Positions 5,049 to 9,598 of a stretch of DNA of 9,598 nt are shown piece by piece (position 1 is the first letter of the stretch; every line of letters begins with the position of its first letter). The position numbers and the translations under genes were made by a program. The notes under the pieces were generated by a model. It was not told the DNA's origin. It ran no database searches and worked only from the letters and a program-made list of their open reading frames with translations. The stretch is taken from positions 1 through 9,598 of the forward strand of contig CAAEQF010000233.1 of NCBI GenBank assembly GCA_900758075.1. Direction: 5' to 3'. This DNA comes from Coriobacteriia bacterium (GTDB lineage: Bacteria > Actinomycetota > Coriobacteriia > Coriobacteriales > QAMH01).

Positions 5049-7412
5049 TTACTGATCCTCCCTCTTGAACTTGTTCCATACCTCTTGCATGTCCGTGTCG
5101 TAGTTCTCGTCAACCGGCTCGATGTTGCAGATGAGGTTCTTGTACGGGGCGCCGAATCCAAGCTTGCCAAAGTGGAAGTTCGGGACGAGGTTGTTGATGT
5201 TCGAGCGGAAGTTGCCGTACAAGCTGGGCTCGCTGCCCTCCTCTTCGGGGAACCACCATGCATGCTGGGCGTGCACGACACCCGGCCTCACGGTCTCCGT
5301 GACCTTAGCCTTCTCGACGCACTCTCCAACCATGTTCCAGATGCGGCACCACTGCCCGTCGCCGATGCCCAGGCGCTTCGCGTCCTCGGGGTTAATCTCG
5401 ACCAGCGGGTCGGGGTTGAGCTCGCGGCAGTAGGGAATCTGCCTGTTCTCGGAATGGAAAAACGCGTACGAGCGGGAGCCCGTGGTCAGGACGAACGGAT
5501 AGCTCTCGAACAGGTCCGGAGAGCTCACCGGACTGAAGTCCGGCTCGAAGTAGTACGGGAGCGGATCGTCGTTGAACTGCTGGAAGATCGTGGAGTACAG
5601 CTCGACGCGCCCCGTCGGAGTGTTGAAGCCGATTTTTCCGTCGCCGCGCAGCTGGCCGGTCTCGTATTTGCGATAGGTCACGGGGTCTTGGACGTAGACT
5701 TCCTTGGCGACCTCGCGGAAATCGTACTTGTTGCTTAGACGCAGGTGGTTGATGAACTCGTCGCTGTTGGAGTACTCATCCCACCATTCGGGGTGCAGTA
5801 CCTTGCCGAGGTAGTAGCAGATCTCGATGTCGGTCTTCGCCTCTCCCGTCACGGTCGCCTTCTGCGAGAACCCCTTGATGCCCATAGACGCGCCATAGTG
5901 CGTGAACGTCGTGCCGTCGCGCTCGGCAGAGGCCGCGAGGGGCAGGAAGACATCGCACGACGCCTGTGCCGACGGGGTCATGAAGGGCTCGATGGTAAAG
6001 CAGAAGTCGAGGCTCTTCACGATGGCGTCGTGCCAGCGCTTCGGTTCTGCCGACGTGCAGCTCATGAGGTTGTTACCACCGTACATACCGAATTTGATGG
6101 GATACGGCTCGCCTGTCTCGAGGGCCTGGAGCATGAGGTCTGCGTGCGCGTTCATGATGAGGTTGCAGTACGCCGGATACTTGTCGAGGCCGATCATCTT
6201 GACGGCGAGGTCGCCCACGCCCTTCTCGAACCCGAAGCCGACTTCGTTCAAGCCAGTCGTCGCATCTCCAAGGATGTTGCCGCCGGGGACATCGAGATTG
6301 CCCGTGATGGACATCAGGTCGAGGAGGCACTGGCCTACCTGCATGCCGTTCTTGTTCTGGTCGATTGCGAGGCCCCAGTTGATGGCAGCGGGCTTTGCCT
6401 GCGCGTACATGCGCGCCGCCCGGTAGATGTCATCGACGTTGAGACCGCAGATCTTTGCCGCCTTCTCGGGGGTCATGCCCTTCTCGGGGTCGTTGATACG
6501 CGCCCTGAGCTCTTCGTAGCCATAGCACCAGTAGTCGAGGAAGTCATGGTCGACGAGGTCTTCGTTGATGATGACCGACAGCATCGCCATGGCAAGGGCG
6601 CCGTCGGTACCGGGGCGCAGGCGCAGCGAGATATCCGCGCGGCTCGACAGCCAGTTCATGCGCGGGTCGACCGAGATGATGCGCGTCCCGCGCTTCATCA
6701 TGTCGACGAGCGCGTGGCCGAACATGCCGTCGGGGTTGGATGCGAGCGGCATCTTGCCCCAGACCATAATCGCCTCGGGAAGCACGAACTCGGGGTCGTC
6801 GTAGCGGCCGGGCAGCGCCGCGGCAAAGTCGACTTCGGGATACGCCGCGCCGATGATGTAGCTCGAGGCGGCAAGACGCGGAATGTAGCAAGCATAGCCG
6901 GACTGGGTGTAGCAGTAGTTGGGCGTGCCGAGCATGACCGAGCCGTAGGGGTTGAACGTTCCGCCTTCACGTCCGGTTCCGACGAAGACGACGCAGCTCT
7001 CGCGGCCGTACTGCTTGGTGATGCGGTCGTAGTTCTCCTTGATGATCTGCGCAGCCTCTTCCCAGGAGCACTCCTCCCACTTGTCTGCCTGACCGCGGAA
7101 CTTGGGGTCGCGCTTCATGGGATGGGTGATGCGGGAAGGGTTGTACAGGTAGTCTTTCAGAGACAGGCAGCGCACGCACAGGCGTCCCTGGGTTACCGGA
7201 TGGTTCTCGTCGCCCTCGACGTCGACGACCTTTCCATCCTTGTCCGTGTAGACCTTCAAACCGCATCCAACGGGGTGGCAGCCAGGGGCAGACCAGGGGG
7301 AAAGACGGGTGACGGTGAGGTCTCCCTCTTCGTAACGCCATGGTTTGCCGAGATCGTTGACATCTGACAGCGTATCGAGCTTCACGGCTTTCGCCGCTTT
7401 CATCTCAGCCAT
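5049..7412 (-). CDS. Molybdopterin (bis-MGD) oxidoreductase catalytic subunit, DMSO reductase family (787 aa)
   Basis: A complete DMSO reductase family enzyme. The N-terminal Fe-S region has C45-H46-x3-C50 and, after GRL, C79-x2-C82, instead of the classical C-x2-C-x3-C-x(n)-C. The usual LCxKG lysine position holds R81. The Mo-domain follows; ACYIPR (C175) aligns with the cysteine/selenocysteine position of formate dehydrogenases, so C175 is the probable Mo ligand. Residues around 218-275 (VWGKMPLASNP, SVDPR, RPGTDGAL) are typical bis-MGD contacts. The molybdopterin dinucleotide-binding domain lies at about 630-760 (LTTGSR, INPEDAKRLGIGDG). The N-terminus has no twin-arginine signal, so the enzyme is cytosolic. 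ATG 7412 is preceded by GAGAGAGGA seven bases upstream. Close relatives include acetylene hydratase/transhydroxylase-like enzymes and the many uncharacterised Eggerthellaceae and Desulfitobacterium oxidoreductases. Catechol dehydroxylases of Eggerthella are distant analogues. Substrate unknown. Confidence 0.93.
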   Translation of the reverse strand: MAEMKAAKAVKLDTLSDVNDLGKPWRYEEGDLTVTRLSPWSAPGCHPVGCGLKVYTDKDGKVVDVEGDENHPVTQGRLCVRCLSLKDYLYNPSRITHPMKRDPKFRGQADKWEECSWEEAAQIIKENYDRITKQYGRESCVVFVGTGREGGTFNPYGSVMLGTPNYCYTQSGYACYIPRLAASSYIIGAAYPEVDFAAALPGRYDDPEFVLPEAIMVWGKMPLASNPDGMFGHALVDMMKRGTRIISVDPRMNWLSSRADISLRLRPGTDGALAMAMLSVIINEDLVDHDFLDYWCYGYEELRARINDPEKGMTPEKAAKICGLNVDDIYRAARMYAQAKPAAINWGLAIDQNKNGMQVGQCLLDLMSITGNLDVPGGNILGDATTGLNEVGFGFEKGVGDLAVKMIGLDKYPAYCNLIMNAHADLMLQALETGEPYPIKFGMYGGNNLMSCTSAEPKRWHDAIVKSLDFCFTIEPFMTPSAQASCDVFLPLAASAERDGTTFTHYGASMGIKGFSQKATVTGEAKTDIEICYYLGKVLHPEWWDEYSNSDEFINHLRLSNKYDFREVAKEVYVQDPVTYRKYETGQLRGDGKIGFNTPTGRVELYSTIFQQFNDDPLPYYFEPDFSPVSSPDLFESYPFVLTTGSRSYAFFHSENRQIPYCRELNPDPLVEINPEDAKRLGIGDGQWCRIWNMVGECVEKAKVTETVRPGVVHAQHAWWFPEEEGSEPSLYGNFRSNINNLVPNFHFGKLGFGAPYKNLICNIEPVDENYDTDMQEVWNKFKREDQ

Positions 7413-7540
7413 GTTTCATCCTCTCTCGTAGAGTCGTTTTCGGACAGCAAGCGCGCACCTGGCGAATTGCTCCACTTTTGTCCTGATTGAGAGTCTACGG
7501 GTGAGGTCTCGCGGGCACATGACCCACCCTCACGCACTAA

Positions 7541-7559
7541 AGGGGTGATTTATAGGGGT
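7541..7559 (-). repeat. ACCCCT direct repeat flanking the -10 of the molybdoenzyme promoter
   Basis: The minus strand reads ACCCCT-ATAAATC-ACCCCT: two identical hexamers with a 13-base period, on either side of the putative TATAAA. Such a placement suits a regulator site that controls open-complex formation. Only the repeat itself is seen. Confidence 0.4.
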
Positions 7560-7578
7560 TAGATTTCCCAGCATTTGG
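7549..7578 (-). promoter_or_regulatory. Candidate promoter of the molybdoenzyme operon (CCAAAT-N18-TATAAA)
   Basis: On the minus strand CCAAAT (7573-7578) is followed by 18 bases and TATAAA (7549-7554), about 137 bases before the start codon at 7412. The -10 is good; the -35 is far from TTGACA, which suggests need for an activator. The same layout occurs upstream of MFS transporter A. A loose TTGG-N7-CCAA dyad (about 7576-7590) overlaps the -35 side. The leader of roughly 130 bases also holds a GACTCT direct repeat (7430-7435 and 7490-7495) of unknown meaning. Confidence 0.4.
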
Positions 7579-7615
7579 GTGGTATCCAAGAGACGCGGCC
7601 GCAGAACATGGCGAT

Positions 7616-7653
7616 GCCCGCAAGCGGCAGACCCTTGTCCACCACAAGCGGGC
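7616..7653 (-). other. Nested inverted repeats in the gap after MFS transporter A
   Basis: Within the 292-base gene-free stretch 7413-7704, the minus strand can form CTTGT-GGTGG-ACAAG (7634-7648) or, alternatively, a larger loop closed by GCCCGC/GCGGGC (7616-7621 with 7648-7653). The two overlap by one base and compete. No U-run follows, so neither is a classical terminator. The rest of the gap holds the candidate promoter and repeats listed separately; I see no gene in it. Confidence 0.3.
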
Positions 7654-7704
7654 AGCGCTCGATGGGTATGTTTGTTCGCAGCTGAGAACTGCAGTCAGTG
7701 CCGC

Positions 7705-8919
7705 CTAGCGGATCTTGCCCTTCAGGCCGAAAATCGCGACGAGAAGACCCAGGAAGAACACGGGCGCGAGCACGCACACGCCGGCAAGCGTGTAGCCGAT
7801 CGCGTTGATGACGTTGCCCATGAACATAGAGCCGAGGAACATGCCGCAGCTCTGCATGCAGGCGAGCGTCGCCGTCGCGCCGGAGACGAGATGCGACGGA
7901 ACCGTCTCGGTGCACGAGGTCCAAAGCATCGACGAGATGCCGCCGCCCACGAAGCCGTTCAAGATGATGACGATGATGTACAGACGGATATCGGTCACGG
8001 TGAACACGAGCAAGGCGAACAGCACGGCGCAGATCATGCAGAAGATGAGGATCTTACGACGCGACTTGATCCGATCCGAAATCGCCCCGGAAATTGGTGC
8101 GAAGCAAGCTCCCCAGATTGCTCCGGCACTTACGAGAGCCGAACCGACCATGAGCGGAGCGTCCAGATTGGCAGTCACATAGGCCGTCAAGAAGCCCTGC
8201 GAAGCGATGAAGGCGCCCTCTTCGAGGAAGAACAAGATGCCCAAGATCCACACGACCTTATGGCTGAAGAGGTCCCTGTAGGAAAACTTCACCTCACCGG
8301 CTTTGTCTTCCTCGCTGATAAAAGGATCGCTCGGCTCGCGGTAGACGAGCAAGAACAGAACCAGCACGCAGGCGTCCAAGGCCAGCATGAACCACCAGAC
8401 ACTCACGTAGCTGCCGGTTGCGTCCGCAATCGCGGAGTCGAGAATGGGGGTCACCGCATTTGCGATTGCGACCCACATCGCCCAAACGCCCAACGGCAGG
8501 CCGCGCTTCTCCGGAGGGAACCACGGCGAGATTGCCGCGACGCCGATAACGCCCATCAGGCCGAAGCCCGCGCCCTCGATGATGCGGGAAATCATGAGCG
8601 CTGTCACGTTCATCGAGAAGGCGCCGATGAGGTTGCCCACAATCCCGCACGCCAACGCGATCACGACAGACCAGCGGATGCCCAGTATGCGGATAAACGA
8701 CGCCGCCGGAAACGCGATGACCGCGCCGAGAATGTAGAAGACGCCATTGACCCAGCCGAGCACATCCGGCCCGAACTCGAGCCCCTGCATGACGAGCGGG
8801 GCAAGCCACATGGTCTTGCCCATGTTGGCGGGCATGCAGAAACCAGCAAGGAACACGACGAGAACTATCGTCCACGCGCGTCCCATATTCCCCTTCTTGA
8901 CAGCAGCAGTACTGCTCAC
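7705..8919 (-). CDS. MFS transporter A (404 aa)
   Basis: A full-length major facilitator permease with about 12 hydrophobic segments in two halves. A loop between segments 2 and 3 carries a degenerate motif A (FPAASFIRILGIRWS), and the second half has the better ISGAISDRIKSRRK. The central hydrophilic loop (about residues 195-215, REPSDPFISEEDKAGEVK) is short and acidic. The frame opens at ATG 8928, but GGGGAGG touches that codon with no spacing. GTG 8919, nine bases from the same ribosome site, is the likelier start and shortens the N-terminus by three residues. It sits upstream of the molybdoenzyme genes with its own putative promoter of similar layout, so it probably serves the same pathway as importer or exchanger. 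The substrate is not readable. It is not a recent copy of transporter B. Confidence 0.9.
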   Translation of the reverse strand: MSSTAAVKKGNMGRAWTIVLVVFLAGFCMPANMGKTMWLAPLVMQGLEFGPDVLGWVNGVFYILGAVIAFPAASFIRILGIRWSVVIALACGIVGNLIGAFSMNVTALMISRIIEGAGFGLMGVIGVAAISPWFPPEKRGLPLGVWAMWVAIANAVTPILDSAIADATGSYVSVWWFMLALDACVLVLFLLVYREPSDPFISEEDKAGEVKFSYRDLFSHKVVWILGILFFLEEGAFIASQGFLTAYVTANLDAPLMVGSALVSAGAIWGACFAPISGAISDRIKSRRKILIFCMICAVLFALLVFTVTDIRLYIIVIILNGFVGGGISSMLWTSCTETVPSHLVSGATATLACMQSCGMFLGSMFMGNVINAIGYTLAGVCVLAPVFFLGLLVAIFGLKGKIR

Positions 8920-8928
8920 GGAAATCAT

Positions 8929-8935
8929 CCTCCCC
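8929..8935 (-). promoter_or_regulatory. Ribosome binding site deciding the start of MFS transporter A
   Basis: GGGGAGG on the minus strand abuts the ATG at 8928 with zero spacing, which initiating ribosomes do not normally use. It lies nine bases before the in-frame GTG at 8919. The GTG is therefore chosen as the start. Confidence 0.6.
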
Positions 8936-9041
8936 TTGCCAAGTTGATTGTTTCGAGCGGTGACCGGACGCCATCAAAGCCCCTCGCCAGGAAGGCACAG
9001 GATGCCCGCAGGCTTCTTGGGAGCCCGAAGCACAGCTTTGG

Positions 9042-9071
9042 CTTATAGACTAGTCAGGAGGGAGATTTTGG
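9042..9071 (-). promoter_or_regulatory. Candidate promoter of MFS transporter A (CCAAAA-N18-TATAAG)
   Basis: On the minus strand CCAAAA (9066-9071), 18 bases and TATAAG (9042-9047) lie about 123 bases before the chosen GTG. The -35 is poor, as at the molybdoenzyme promoter with the same spacing. The remaining leader down to 8936 holds no gene; a TTGATG and short GGCT/AGCC stems there have no partner elements that would make them convincing. Confidence 0.38.
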
Positions 9072-9085
9072 AGCAGCCCCGCAAT

Positions 9086-9102
9086 GGGGGTTCTTTGGGG
9101 GT
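9086..9102 (-). repeat. ACCCCC direct repeat upstream of the MFS transporter A promoter
   Basis: The minus strand reads ACCCCC-AAAGA-ACCCCC, two hexamers with an 11-base period (about one helical turn), 15 bases upstream of the CCAAAA box. The position suits an activator site. The hexamer resembles the ACCCCT pair at the molybdoenzyme promoter, but spacing and location differ. Confidence 0.35.
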
Positions 9103-9109
9103 GAGATAG

Positions 9110-9138
9110 AGCGGCTTGAATATCACCCGTTTGCCGCT
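9110..9138 (-). terminator. Weak inverted repeat after the sortase gene
   Basis: Eleven bases after the sortase stop codon the minus strand has AGCGGC and GCCGCT separated by 17 bases. The stem is only 6 bp, the loop is large and no U-run follows. It is the only terminator-like structure between the sortase and the next promoter, so termination here may be factor-dependent. Confidence 0.2.
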
Positions 9139-9148
9139 ACGCGCCGCT

Positions 9149-9598
9149 TTACCGCCCGCTTGCGCCCTTCTTGCGCAGTCGACGGATGACGGCGTCTGCG
9201 ACCAGGGCAACAAGCGCGAGCACGGCGACGAGCGCAGCCCACTCGCGCATGCCCCAGTGGCGGTTCGCAAGCGAGCCCGCGTCGACGGCCTCGTCGGGAT
9301 TGTAGGCGGTGCGCTCGCAGTGCACGAGCAGCCGATGGTCGTTCACGCCGTAGGGCGTGCAGGTCACGAGGGTGAGCAGGTCCCGCCCGGGCTCGATGGC
9401 CAGCGAATCCACCTCATCGGGCCATACCACCTCAGAGCCGGTGACACGGTAGGCGTACGTGTCGCCCATCGTGTGCAGCAGCACCAGGTCGCCCGGCACC
9501 AATTGGCGGATGTCGTCGAACATACGCAGATTGCCCATGCCCGAATGCGCCGTGAGCACGCAGTGGGCAGATGCCCCGCCCACTGGCAGGCTCGTGTT
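9149..9598 (-). CDS. Class C sortase, C-terminal part (partial)
   Basis: The frame is open through the right edge, so the first visible residues (NTSLPVGG) belong to a longer protein. All catalytic elements of a sortase transpeptidase are visible: His in LTAHSGM (codon near 9547), Cys in LVTCTPYGVN (codon 9359-9361) and Arg nine residues later in HRLLV. The spacing Cys-x8-Arg and the TPYG motif match pilus-type class C enzymes such as pneumococcal SrtC. The C-terminus has a hydrophobic helix (WAALVAVLALVALVADAVI) followed by a basic tail (RRLRKKGASGR), the cytoplasmic-side anchor usual for class C. A small oddity is Ser where most relatives have Arg after the catalytic His (AHRGL). It would link pilins or other LPXTG-like proteins on the cell surface. 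It is unrelated in function to the molybdoenzyme module and probably closes a pilus cluster to the right. Confidence 0.92.
   Translation of the reverse strand, partial: NTSLPVGGASAHCVLTAHSGMGNLRMFDDIRQLVPGDLVLLHTMGDTYAYRVTGSEVVWPDEVDSLAIEPGRDLLTLVTCTPYGVNDHRLLVHCERTAYNPDEAVDAGSLANRHWGMREWAALVAVLALVALVADAVIRRLRKKGASGR

Noticed and set aside
5049..5281. Extension of the Fe-S subunit upstream to 5281
   Set aside because: The extra residues are a Ser/Thr-rich shadow of the catalytic subunit, and a good ribosome site precedes ATG 5047.
5745..7367. Long plus-strand open frame (540 codons) opposite the molybdoenzyme
   Set aside because: Antisense shadow of a well-supported gene; its composition (Val, Asp, Arg, His rich) is typical of GC-rich antisense reading.
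5049..7412. Naming the enzyme as a specific catechol or dopamine dehydroxylase
   Set aside because: The gut catechol dehydroxylases I know of are larger, exported Tat-type proteins; this one is a 787-residue cytosolic protein, and substrate-determining residues cannot be compared without an alignment.
7413..7704. CRISPR array, tRNA or insertion sequence in the largest intergenic region
   Set aside because: No regularly spaced repeats, no cloverleaf and no transposase fragment or terminal repeats could be found here or elsewhere in the window.
7559..7924. Minus-strand frame whose last 40 or so codons fall in the intergenic region with GC-rich third positions
   Set aside because: Most of it is a shadow of MFS A. 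The tail could be a remnant of a lost gene, but it matches nothing I recognise and has no start of its own.
8926..8928. ATG 8928 as start of MFS transporter A
   Set aside because: The ribosome site touches this codon; GTG 8919 has usable spacing.
7579..9048. Plus-strand frame of 489 codons opposite MFS transporter A
   Set aside because: Very rich in Asp, Arg, His and Glu with no fold signals; it is the shadow of the transporter.

Overview
The window looks like a chromosomal segment of a GC-rich anaerobic actinobacterium, most likely a gut member of the Coriobacteriia (Eggerthellaceae: Eggerthella, Gordonibacter, Slackia and relatives). The basis is the GC-rich coding sequence, the use of GTG starts, a soluble molybdopterin oxidoreductase flanked by MFS transporters and a large MalT/LuxR-type regulator, and a class C sortase next door. 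The family assignment is inferred from gene content; no marker gene such as rRNA is present.

Every gene I support is on the minus strand, so transcription runs from high to low coordinates. In that order: the C-terminal part of a class C pilus-type sortase (9149-9598, cut by the right edge); a 229-base intergenic region with a candidate promoter; MFS transporter A (7705-8919); a 292-base intergenic region with a candidate promoter; a bis-MGD molybdopterin oxidoreductase catalytic subunit (5049-7412); its two-cluster [4Fe-4S] partner (4544-5047, one base after the stop of the catalytic gene); a 14-bp RNA hairpin; a SlyD-type FKBP prolyl isomerase (4035-4472); MFS transporter B (2742-3920); a 76-77-residue four-CxxC zinc-ribbon-like protein (2442-2675); a promoter with a 17-bp dyad over its -10; and an ATPase/TPR regulator of the MalT-LuxR type (1-2400, cut by the left edge before its expected DNA-binding domain).

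The genes from 7412 down to 1 read as one metabolic module: a cytosolic two-subunit molybdenum enzyme with no Tat signal or membrane anchor, a folding helper, transporters on both sides, and a dedicated inducer-sensing regulator. The substrate cannot be read from the sequence. The arrangement resembles specialised reductases and dehydroxylases of gut Eggerthellaceae and the soluble transhydroxylase/acetylene hydratase branch of the DMSO reductase family. Two intergenic regions share a CCAAAW-N18-TATAAR arrangement without a good -35 box, which suggests activator-dependent, possibly common, control.
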